DNA of 64,000 bases from Aphelenchoides besseyi (lineage: Eukaryota > Nematoda > Chromadorea > Rhabditida > Aphelenchoididae), in the NCBI GenBank assembly GCA_024699855.1, contig JAMPIQ010000001.1, positions 2,790,001 to 2,854,000 on the forward strand, given 5' to 3'. The notes under the pieces are model-generated. The model did no database searches. It was not told where the DNA came from and saw nothing but the letters and a program-made list of their open reading frames with translations. How positions within the stretch are numbered: position 1 is the stretch's first letter; the number at the start of each line of letters is the position of its first letter. This document shows positions 14,982 to 24,501 of this stretch, one piece after another. Made by a program: the position numbers and the translations under genes.

Positions 14982-16574
14982 TTAACGTCGATAACTTTTG
15001 ATTGTGCTATCTTTGCCAGCACTTAAAATCAATGAATCTAAAGACCAGTCAACGGCTAACACGTGACTTGAATGACCGGTGATGTCGTAGAGTGGTGCAT
15101 TTGGACTACTGAAAAAGACATTTGTCTATACATTATAGTCAAAGCTAACTAACCGAATGTCCCACATTTTGACTGTTGAATCAAAACTGGACGACACAAA
15201 AAGATTTTCACTTGACGGCGACCAATGAACATCAGATACAATTCCGTTGTGACCACGTAGACGTTGTTTCACCATAAATTCATCTGTAAATGTTGAATAT
15301 ATTGGAATTAACATTTCCAATACCTACCTTTGCTTCTCACATCCCACAGTCTTATCACAGAGTCCACTGAAGCGGTAACTATTAGACCAGAAATTGCGTT
15401 GACCGATAGTCTGCTATTTGCTTTATTGCAGGTTAAAGTTGAAACAACCGATCCCACTTTAATGTCCCACTGAATGATTGACTGATCATAAGACGCAGTA
15501 ACAACTTGATTTTCTTCACTTGGGTACCAACAAACATCCATTACAGCATCACGATGAGATTCCAAAGTCATTGCTGGAATCTAAAAAATAACCAAATGTT
15601 ACGAACATTCAACACATTTCCTTACTTTCGTAACCACCGATGTTTTCGATCGTTTTGCGCTTGTTCGATTTGAAGTGAAATTTGTATCATCTAAACCAAA
15701 TAAAAGCAAAAAACAATAATGCTTCTTACCGTGATCTAACTTCCAAATTTTGATGCACTTATCGAAACCACCGGAAACCAAACAAGAACCTTCGGAGTTG
15801 ACTGCAACACACTCGATAGATCGTTCGTGACCACGCAGTAAAACCAATGGGAATAAATCAGGACCTTCTTTCTTGCAAACAGTCAACGTTTGTTCTTCTC
15901 CACCACAAACAATCAATTCACCTAGAGATTCGTTTAAATAAACCTCCAACAATTAAACTCACCATTTACGTTTGTGAAGGCCTGAACGCATCGCAGACTT
16001 TCATCTTTGAATTTGCGGCTGGCTACCTTCTTTCCTTTATGATTCCACACGTTTAACGTTCCCCCGTAGTTTGCTGAGTAGATCCTAAAGCATTTTGAGC
16101 TTCACAGTCAATTCGACAACACAACCAACCATGCTCGTGTCGCATGCACGGCAGCAACCCAGTCGTCATCTTCGAGATTCAGATCAGGAATTGGAGCTTG
16201 CTCTCGTAGAATACATTCGATTTCAATTACCGATTCGGTGCCAAGATTGTTCGTGGTCGCAAATTCGACCAACGATGTTCGAAGAATTTGTCCATTGATC
16301 AAAAAACTCAAAGCGAGTTCATCCCACGATTCTAAAAACAACAAAACAGTTTTTGGAAACAATCGAAATTTTACCGTTGGCTGAGCTACCACTTAAGTTG
16401 ACCAGTTCATTCAAACCATCGGGATCGATTGCTGCGGGAACATCGATTTCAATGCGCGGCAATCGCTCGATTCTGAAAGCAATTCGATTGAGATTGTGCA
16501 ACCAAAAATTACCGCTTGTCGTTCGACACGAATCGAACTGAGTATTGCTCCTGCTCTAGCTCTTCAATGGGCAT
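14982..16574 (-). CDS. WDR12/Ytm1 ribosome-biogenesis WD40 protein
   Basis: Minus strand from ATG at 16574. The N-terminal exons encode an NLE-type ubiquitin-like domain: [19 protein letters not shown], then [18 protein letters not shown] (human WDR12 has FLIKGQFLRMPL at this place), then [16 protein letters not shown] and DDWVAAVHA. Seven-bladed WD40 repeats follow, for example [58 protein letters not shown]-like [30 protein letters not shown] and KMWDIR, ending [16 protein letters not shown]12 belongs to the PeBoW complex (PES1-BOP1-WDR12) needed for large-subunit rRNA processing in the nucleolus. It heads the minus-strand series and is divergent from the GIT gene with a 214 bp gap between start codons. 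Confidence 0.88.
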
Positions 16575-16788
16575 TTCTAGCAAACTAAGCGACCAAACTC
16601 AAGTTTCTCTCAGCGTCGATGCCCATTACGAAAGTTCTATTGGTGCTGAATAGGTGGTTATTGATTTCTTTGTATTGAAGCGTTGAGTAGAAGGCAGTTG
16701 AGCTGATCAATCGGATCTTCACGAATCGCCTTTGACTAACGTTTGCATCGCAAAAGTCTTAAAATTTTTGTTCACTAATCCAAATACT
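16575..16788 (+). promoter_or_regulatory. Shared divergent promoter region of WDR12 and GIT
   Basis: The start codons of WDR12 (minus, 16574) and GIT (plus, 16789) are 214 bp apart and face away from each other, so this segment must hold the 5' UTRs and promoters of both. No TATA box stands out. If WDR12 heads an operon, this is also the operon promoter. Confidence 0.4.
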
Positions 16789-19257
16789 ATGGTTGAAAGT
16801 GGTAAGTACAACGGACACATAGTTTTCGATAAAAGTTCAGACGAAGAAAGTTCTCGTTTCTGCGCGGATTGCGGCGGTTCGGCTTCGCATTTCTGGGCTT
16901 CACTTAATCGTGGAGTCATCATCTGTCCGGATTGCTGTTACGTGCATCGAAGTTTAGGTAAAATCGCTTTCCAGTTTACAGTTATGATTGAAATTACAGG
17001 TCGACATATCAGTCACATACGATCGTTGAGCAAAGGTGTTTGGAATGGTTCGCAATTGGAATTGGTTATGATGTTATGGAAGAATGGAGCCAACAATATT
17101 TGGGAACACACGTTGGTTGATCCACAAAATCAGTCAAAATCAAAAAAGAAACCAAATTCAAAGTCAGTTTATTGTTAATTCGAATTCAACAAATTTATTC
17201 ATTCAGCGATCCGATAATACCGAAGAAAGAGTCGTTCATTAAAGCTAAGTACGTTCAACATGCGTTTACCATTCGACCGCCGAAATCAGAAGATGGAACA
17301 GCGGCCGATTTGAATCGTCAACTTTGGTCCTGTTCACGTACATCGAGAGTCGAAACGACACTTCGACTTTTGGCGTTGGGTGCTGATCCAAATTATGCGG
17401 ATTCAGAGAAGGGAAACACTTCAATGCACATTGCCGCTAAAGAAGGACAGATTCTACAAGTCGAATTGTTGTGGATTTATGGTGCAGATGTTGCTCAGAA
17501 GAATGCTGCCGGATTGACGCCAACCGAAGTTGCTCGAATGGAAGAACACGTAAGAAACCGACGTTTATGCATTGGAACTTGTCTTTCAGTACAATTTGGC
17601 TGCTCGATTGGAAGAATTGGAATTCGAAATGACCGATCGATTGTCGTACTTTCTTTGCGGTCGACGACCTGAACATTCGAAGGGCGTGCATTTTCTGATT
17701 CCCGAGTTGGTTGCACCAATCAATGAAAATGTTCGCCAATTTCGTCGTTCACTTCAAACTACTTCGTGTGTTCTATTCGAGAAACTGGTGCAAGATGTTT
17801 ACGATGAAGTTGATAGACGCGAGACTTCAGTTCAATGGGACGCATTGAAAAACACATCAACGGTCGGGTTGTGCGATCCCAAACACGTTGCCGTGTTTTT
17901 ACCAGTGAGTTTGATTTCATGTATGGAACCTAGTTTTTTTCAGCCAAATCCAAATATTTCGGCGACTCGAAATCAATTGCGACAGAAATTAGCCAAATAC
18001 GAACCTCGAGACTTTTCACAGCTGATTATCGATATACTCAAAGAAGCTCGTCGACGATTCCTTGGACAATCGTTGCCAGTCGCCGATGAAAGTACAACTT
18101 CTGATCGAGCAGCTTCGGGATTCACGGGTCAAACAGAAGAGTGCGTTCTCGTTCTCTTCACTGTGTAATTACATTGTTTTAGTTCTCGCGATTACGACGA
18201 CGTTCCCGATGTATTACAGCGCAAATCGAATGTATCGAATGGTAGTCATCGATCTTCATCGAATAAGTCAGAATCTGTGGAGAAGAATCGGGTAGTGAAC
18301 ACCAACAACAGCGCTTATTTCGACGATATTTTGGAACTACGAGAGAAGTTACAAGAAACCAACCAGCGTATTTCTTCAGTTGTTACTAGCAATCAACAAA
18401 TTTCACGGTGTGTTTGACGCACACTTCAGAATATAAGCCACTTGTTTCAGTGAAATAGCCGGATTGCAAACGACAATCAAAGAAATGGATCTTGATAAAA
18501 TAGAAGTTCATCGTGTTCTGAAGTCAATTCAAGACTCTCTTTCTATGCTCACCAGACGTAATGCAACTTCGCCCGTTAATTTTGTTTCCTCTCCCACACT
18601 TTCACCAAAATCAGGAGCCGGAGGTTAGTTTGTGGTTAGCTTTGTGTTAACATTACAACTCAATTAGGCGATTATCAGTCTATTCAACGTCAAATCAGCT
18701 CAAATAACACTGATCGTCAATCACCTCGACGACAACATTTATCCCGAAACAATTCAGCGCCTCCAGATTCTGTCGATGGAGTTCAATCGGATTCACAACC
18801 CGCTCAACGTGTAGAATACGCAGCCAATCATGCACGTTTTCCTGCATCAAATATAAATCACGCTCCACTTCCGGACAATGATAACTTGATTGTTGAAACG
18901 GAAATGTTGATTGTAGCGATCAAAAAGCTGCTTGCGGACATCAGGGATTCGGGTAGTGGAGCTCACGCCATGTATCACGCAGATTCAGTAGGTTTGTAGC
19001 GTAAAAACACCAAACTGTTTGATTTTCAGATTGATTTCCACATTAAACGTATCGTCGAAACCATTCCTCGTAACCATGGTGTCGTTGCTCTTCAAAATTG
19101 CATCAACGACATAACCGAGGCGATGGCTTCATTGGCGTCCACGTGTTCGGCTCGGCCATTCAACGCCGATGATGCCGGTCATTCAGCCTGTAAAGTGGCT
19201 AAGTACGCCAAACAATTACTTCTCGCTGCTCACGGTCAAGCGGTCGCTCAAACCTGA
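16789..19257 (+). CDS. git-1: GIT-family ArfGAP scaffold
   Basis: ATG at 16789. An ArfGAP zinc finger comes first (CADC, 17 residues, CPDC, then CYVHRSLGRHISHIRSL with the catalytic arginine), then NGANNIWEHTLVDP. Three ankyrin repeats follow (TTLRLLALGADPNYAD, NTSMHIAAKEGQILQ, LLWIYGADVAQKNAAG), then the GIT/Spa2 region (EMTDRLSYFLCGRRPEHS, YEPRDFSQLIIDILKEA). A coiled coil (DDILELREKLQETNQRIS) and a helical C-terminal paxillin-binding-like bundle (CSARPFNADDAGHSACKVA) end it. GIT binds PIX RhoGEFs and paxillin and inactivates Arf6 at adhesions and synapses. A 39 bp GT-AG stretch right after the fourth codon (16802-16840) is a multiple of three: it may be a tiny intron or coding, so the exact N-terminus is ambiguous. 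AATAAA at 19354. Confidence 0.94.
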
Positions 19258-19353
19258 ACATTCTCGCATTTCAAACATAATTTCAACTTGTTTTTAGCTG
19301 ACTTCTTAATCGCAATTATCTATTTCTCTAATACATTTTGTAGTTGTTTGATT

Positions 19354-19359
19354 AATAAA
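19354..19359 (+). terminator. Poly(A) signal AATAAA of the GIT gene
   Basis: AATAAA about 97 bp after the GIT stop and about 100 bp before the next start codon on the same strand. Confidence 0.5.
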
Positions 19360-19459
19360 AGAAACTGAAAAATTCGGATCTTGACTTCTCCTATTGGTCT
19401 GTTGCCATAGAACTACTTTTCGTTTTCAAGTGTTTATTCATCGTTTCCTTGTAGTCAAC

Positions 19460-19919
19460 ATGACTCTCGCGGATTCACGGACCATCGAACTGGACGTATG
19501 GAAAAAGTTGGAACAAATGAACGACAAGATCGGTGTCGTATTACAGGAGTTCCAGAATCTGCCTCCCGAACTAATTAACTCAAAGGACAACGACCGTCGA
19601 CCGGAGCGTAGGTTCTTTTCTGTTCATGACGTTACGATCTTGAATTTCAGTCGGACGTCTCGTCTACACGATCATCGAGCAACTGGCCGATTTAGAAGTG
19701 AAATTCGGAGAATCGCGAAAGGCGAATGCAACATTAACAATCAAGAAGACGCAAAACAAATCGAAGAAACGACCGGTTGAGAAGCGAATAACCAAGGACC
19801 GAAAGATTCGGTATGTGCCGATTCCCAAACTTTCGAATTTCTATCCCGCTGCCCCGGAAACCATCGCGTGGACACACGAACGACGAAATGAACTTTTCAA
19901 ATCAGTTTTTCAGTATTAA
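19460..19919 (+). CDS. Very short AATF/Che-1 (Bfr2) homologue with TRAUB domain
   Basis: Two exons with an intron at about 19607-19650; total product 138 residues. The second exon ends TKDRKIRYVPIPKLSNFYP...RRNELFKSVFQ. This matches the C-terminal TRAUB domain of AATF (human pattern [20 protein letters not shown]...ARTELYRSLF). The first exon has a helix (ELDVWKKLEQMNDKIGVVLQ...LPPEL) that resembles the N-terminal AATF leucine-zipper segment (RIKLQKALLTTNQLPQP). So both ends of the family are present but the long acidic and basic middle is missing: known AATF proteins are around 480-560 residues. AATF/Bfr2 acts in early 40S rRNA processing with NGDN and NOL10. Start ATG lies 5 bp after ccttgtag. 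The gap to GIT is 202 bp, operon-like. Confidence 0.7.
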
Positions 19920-20662
19920 CTTCACATACGTATTTGTTGTGTTTGCGTTGAAGCCCATAAATTACATGTTTTCAAACCTTGGTTACTAATATTGACGTTC
20001 ATTAGTTGAAACGAACTTTGCAGTCTGACACCCACTTTTTTTGCGGCAAACAAAAGAAGTTGCGTGCCAAAGTTCAGTATTCAACATTCAATTTAGTTCA
20101 TAGCGGAAGGAAAACCGCCGGTTGAAAGATGACCGTTGAGTTGTCTCCAAGTTTTCAAACTTTTTTTTTGACTACGATTAATAAAATGCCGGCAACTGAA
20201 AGGAGCATCAATTTGGCGTGGGGGCTAATTGGCCAAACTAACGGCAACGTTCCAATTATGGTCACACGACCAAAACATTCGATGCTTAAGTCTCGACAGA
20301 AGGGCGTATCAATTGACCTAATAACAAGCAGATAATCGGCTAAAAACTTAATTGTTCTGTTCTTTTAAGTCATCTTCTTGCTATTACCTTCGTTTTGGTT
20401 GGCCATTTTACCGTAAACATAGTCGTTAAATGACGACGTGCACCGGTCGTGTTTTCGCATGTCTCCGCCCACTTTCTTACTGCTATCTAAATACATGCAT
20501 ATAGACATGTCTTTTCATTTAAAACTGTTCACTTGAGCAAACGGTCCTTAGACTCGTTCTTAGCCTTTTTGTCACTTCCGTTTCTGACAGAATTTGCTTG
20601 GTTTTCAATTTCCGATTTTAGGTGTGACTTAAACTCCGGTTCTCTTCATTGCCGAACTTGTC
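19920..20662 (+). other. Intergenic region before the neuropeptide gene
   Basis: About 740 bp. One open frame of 68 codons (20129-20335) shows no family resemblance and starts in a T-rich stretch. A TATA-like element (aaatacatgcatatag) lies at about 20498, roughly 165 bp before the precursor's start codon, so the right-hand half is likely promoter plus 5' UTR of that gene. Confidence 0.3.
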
Positions 20663-21732
20663 ATGGGCTTAACAGTTGTTATGGGACGTTCCGGACTCGC
20701 CGTGTTGATGATCGCTGTTTGGGTTTCTGCCACGGTAAGTTTTTTGTTGAGAAGAAGCTTAAATGCACAGAAACAATGAACAGATTTGTGATTGACGTAG
20801 AATCCTTTTTTGGACCCAAAGTTTCTGTTTGTTTTCCGATTGCCAAATTGACCTTTTGCGTTGTATTGAATGAAAAATTAAGTGAAATTGTAAACCAATT
20901 ACTTGTCCCACTTCCATTTTCTATTCAGCATTTGGTTTCAGGTTTTGGCTTCGCCCACGCCCATCAAAGACGAACAATCGAAGCGAGCGTTTGACAACTT
21001 GGGAGGAATTCGAGGATTCGGCGCCTTCGACAAGCGCTCTTTTGACAACCTTGCCATCAAAGGATTCTCCGGCTTCGACAAAAGATCACCGACGGAATCA
21101 GTGAGTTCATTCACCGTAAATAAACAAAAATCTCAAGAGACAAAGAGTGGGCGAGTAATTGTAATAGTGGCACGTTGTCCATTATGCAAATCGTTCTCAC
21201 GGTCACCGCCATCCGTTTGACGGCAAACCGTCAATTTTCACATAGACGCTCGTAAACACGCCGAAATAATCGTAATCTTCAGGACAAATCGGCCTTCAAG
21301 AGATCTTTTGACGCGTTGACTTCGCGCGGATTCAGTGGAGCTTTCGACAAACGAGCAGCCGCATTCGATTCCTTTGTAAGTTTCAAAACGGAATCACGAA
21401 GCATAAAAGTTCCTGGAATTTCAAAGTTAAATAACCGGAATTGATAAACGGAACTTCGGTCAACTCGTAATTACCGTCTCTCTTTTAGATGAGTGGTCCC
21501 GGATTCTCGGGGATGGATCGGAAACGTTCGTTCGATTCTCTCGCTTCTCATGGATTCAGCGGAGCTTTTGACAAACGGGGAGCATTCGATTCGTTGGTGA
21601 GTTCATTCTTACAGCACTTCATACGTTCTGCTCAATCATGAGTTTAAAAGAGAAATTGAATTTTATAGCAAGAAGGAGAAAAAATTCAATTTTCTTTTAT
21701 AGACTTCACGAGGATTTTCCGGTTTCGACTAA
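20663..21732 (+). CDS. nlp-15: Orcokinin-like (NLP-14/15 type) neuropeptide precursor
   Basis: Five phase-0 exons: 20663-20734, 20942-21100, 21283-21375, one starting after the ttttag near 21489, and a last short one ending at 21732. A signal peptide (MGLTVVMGRSGLAVLMIAV...) is followed by peptides separated by Lys-Arg: AFDNLGGIRGFGAFD, SFDNLAIKGFSGFD, SFDALTSRGFSGAFD, AAAFDSFMSGPGFSGMD, SFDSLASHGFSGAFD and GAFDSLTSRGFSGFD. The pattern xFDxL..xGFsgfD is that of C. elegans NLP-15 (orcokinin-like) peptides. KR sites fit prohormone convertase cleavage. The peptides would be secreted from neurons. One repeat (SPTES, intron, DKSAFK) is degenerate. Introns fall at the same place inside the repeats. 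The last acceptor near 21662-21704 has two possible AGs; the one directly before ACTTCACGA keeps the frame. Confidence 0.88.
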
Positions 21733-21960
21733 ACGGTTCTGTCTTCATTTCAGCCCTCTTCAAATTCTGTTTTGTCCAGCGATTAGCGTAAATTGAATAC
21801 CAACCGGACCACCTTCTTGTCAACTTCCGAGCTGCGAAAAGAAAAAAAAGAACTTTCAAACATTTTGTGTTCAAAATAAACTTTGTTATCTACGAATTCA
21901 AATAACTTAAATTGTTTATACGAACACATCAAATAACATCTTTGCGAGGCTTTGAACTCC

Positions 21961-22515
21961 TCATCGTTTCTTCTTTTTGCCACCCGTAGTTGTTGGTTGT
22001 GATGGTCCAGGAGTTGCGGCATCGACCTGACGACTCTTCAGCTTGGGAATCAAATCGGCAACGTATAACATCAGATCTTTTCCTGAATATCCCAACGGTT
22101 TACAATCTCAATTTCAATAAACTCTACTGGATTTGAACTTTGAATCACACAAACTTCCGTCGTCATTTTTCAATTGCACTCGAACACGACCACGAGCCAC
22201 CGGCTCTCGATTCGGATCTCGTGGATGCATCACATCCGGCTGAAATATGTCAATTGAAGAAGAAAGAAAACAAAAGCTACTCACTTTGATTTCGCATTTG
22301 CAACCAGCGTGTTGAAGAATATCGAATATCTCCTGAGCAGTTGGATCGGCAACCGCCTGAAACAAAAATAAAGCTAAGAATTTCAATTTTAACTGAACCT
22401 TTGACTTCGGAATTCGACGTCCTTCTTCCAATTTTTTTGTCGAATTGATATAAATTGGATACAAACAAACCCAACGAGCTGGATCAGAATACGGTTTCGA
22501 AGAAACACTCATCAT
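21961..22515 (-). CDS. srp-19: Signal recognition particle 19 kDa protein
   Basis: Minus strand; ATG at 22515 (a second in-frame ATG follows directly). WVCLYPIYINSTKKLEEGR, RRIPKSKAVADPTAQEI, then HPRDPNREPVARGRVRVQLK and NDDGSLCDSKF match the SRP19 fold (human FICIYPAYLN...EGRRIPISKAVENPTATEI...RGRVRVQLKQEDGSL). RKDLMLYVADLIPKLKSR follows after the intron at about 22087-22128, and a Lys-rich tail (TTTGGKKKKR) ends it. SRP19 binds the tips of helices 6 and 8 of SRP RNA and prepares the binding site for SRP54. Three or four introns of about 40-45 bp. The gene lies 268 bp downstream of another minus-strand gene. Confidence 0.95.
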
Positions 22516-22783
22516 CTCTCTAATTCACTTCAATCAAAATTGCAGAAATAAAAATCCAACAAAGCAGAAGAACTGTCAAGTGAACGAAAATTGGGTATTC
22601 TGGCGTTGTGCATCAGATGACCAAGTTCGCTCACATTACGATTGTTCTTCTTCAATGTTCAGTAATCAAGCTCAAAAGTTGTGGGCTTCTAATTTTGAGC
22701 ACAAGAAAGTAATTACATCGTTTTTGCTTCACAGAAGTCCACAGCAATTTTCGAAACGTTTATTTCTTTCACATACAAAGAGT

Positions 22784-23528
22784 TTAGCCACGACGTTGAG
22801 ATTCGGCACGTTGATGGTCGTTGTTGACTGAAAGCTCGGGGATTTCGGCAGCAATGAAACGACGCCAACGATCGTTTTTGGTTATCGGTTGGCAAGCGAT
22901 GTTAAGAACATTTTGAGCGATTTGAATGTTCATAAGTGGCGATTCACGACGAAACTCTTCGAAGGCTGTGGTCATTCCATTGCGAAACTCGCGCATCAAC
23001 GCACGATTGCCAGTTTGAACGGCCAGCGAACGACGTTGAATCAATGGTTGACGTTCCACTTCCATTTTTTGCCACGCTTTTAAATGTTTACACTGAAATT
23101 GAAATCAACATCAAAACTCGAACTTGGCCCTCACTTCTTTCTCGTAATTCTCTTCGTTTTCTTGACGAACACGCGAAACTAACGCACGAAAATTGGACAT
23201 CGAAGAGTGAAGATCGGAAAACTGAAAGCGGAGTTCGATTGATTGCGTGTTTTGAACTCACTTCTTGAATGTAATCTTCCAGTTTGAGGTCATCGTTCTT
23301 CACCTCCTCGTTTTCATTGTCCGATGAAAAAATACGAAAAAGTTCGCCGTCTAATTTGCTTTTCGTTTCACCGGCGTTTTCAATCAGCGATTTCAACGCG
23401 TCCAACGCGTGATTGTCGTTTCGTGGACGGCCGATTGGAATTCGAAACGCAATCTCGTTGGCCATCTGAACCACTTGATCATCTTGTTCATTCGGCGGTT
23501 GAGCCCAAGGACCTTGATATTCTTCCAT
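22784..23528 (-). CDS. Unrecognised helical protein
   Basis: Minus strand from ATG at 23528 to TAA at 22784. Three exons with introns at about 23223-23262 and 23090-23128 join in frame to about 220 residues. The start is MEEYQGPWAQPPNEQDDQV, then an acidic middle (SSDNENEEVKNDDLKLEDY), then helices with heptad character (SNFRALVSRVRQENEENYEKE, MREFRNGMTTAFEEFRRES). The end is basic (QRAESQRRG). No signal peptide, membrane segment or zinc ligands are seen. Codon use is like that of neighbouring genes, and both introns have the size usual here, so it is a real gene. I do not recognise the family; its position directly upstream of SRP19 suggests a housekeeping role and possible co-transcription, nothing more. 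Confidence 0.6.
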
Positions 23529-23774
23529 TATCCTAGATGAATAAAGACAATGATCGAAAGCGAAATGATTGAAAGAAACCAATTTGCATAAATTGTAGTT
23601 TAACATTCGAGAATGTGAAAGAGCTTAACCTGTGGACAAAATACAAACAGATGCTCTCTTTGTGTTGGTGCCTATAACATGATTAGTTTTTTGGACTGTC
23701 AAAAGTGGAAAATCCAAATGTTCTCTAACGATAACATGGACGGCAAGAAACGCCGCCAATGACTAAAGAACATT

Positions 23775-24312
23775 TTGTTAGCACACTTTGAAAACCCTCC
23801 GTTTGTTTTGCCAACTACTTCAAATGTCAATCTAAACGATACGCCGATTGTTTATGACTTTGACGAAGAACCGGACTTTAACAGCATCTGGAATCAAAGT
23901 GAAAACGATTTCGTCAAAGCATCTAACAAATTTGCTAGTGGCAACGACACTGCAACTGCAATTGAACACAAAGACACAAAACAAAATGTCGTACATTTCC
24001 GAGCTAAATCCGAACAATTCTGTTCTTGATGACAACGATTCCGTTGTTAATGATTATTTGAATCAATTGAGTGTTCAAGAAAATTCAACACTTTTTGTGC
24101 AATCAGCAACACAAAAACCAAAAGATCCGGATAGTCCAGTCCTGAATCACCTCCGGAAATTGTTGCGCAATCAAAATTTTACGAGGTGGTTTGCAAATTA
24201 TGCAAACCTTACCGAAACGTTCGTGTTGTGTCGAACACGAGGGAATCAGCCGTTGATCCTTCGTTTGTCCAACACCGATTGTTTGGGGGCTTGTAAGCTG
24301 TTTCACTTGTGA
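23775..24312 (+). pseudogene. Two overlapping Asn-rich frames, likely one broken gene
   Basis: A frame from 23775 to 24029 (product rich in Asn, Asp and Ser, e.g. FDEEPDFNSIWNQSENDF) overlaps a second frame whose best ATG is at 23986 (SYISELNPNNSVLDDNDSV, then KLLRNQNFTRWFANYANL). The two have similar composition and meet without a good splice pair, so they may be one coding sequence broken by a one-base shift, or two fragments. No family recognised. It borders the decayed Helitron that begins near 24.5 kb and could be captured or host material. Confidence 0.3.
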
Positions 24313-24501
24313 GTGTTGTTCGCCAGCCGTCAGTCTGTTTTTGCCCTTTTCGAGTTTTTCCGCCGGCCATTTGTCGGCCTCTTGCCTTTCTGTTCTCGTT
24401 GTTCTGTTATTTGTTGATGTTAACTGGTTATTGTTTTAACTCTTTGACCGCTCATCCGTGGGCGTATCTTTTGCTGTACAAAAAAGTTTATTAATTCAAG
24501 T

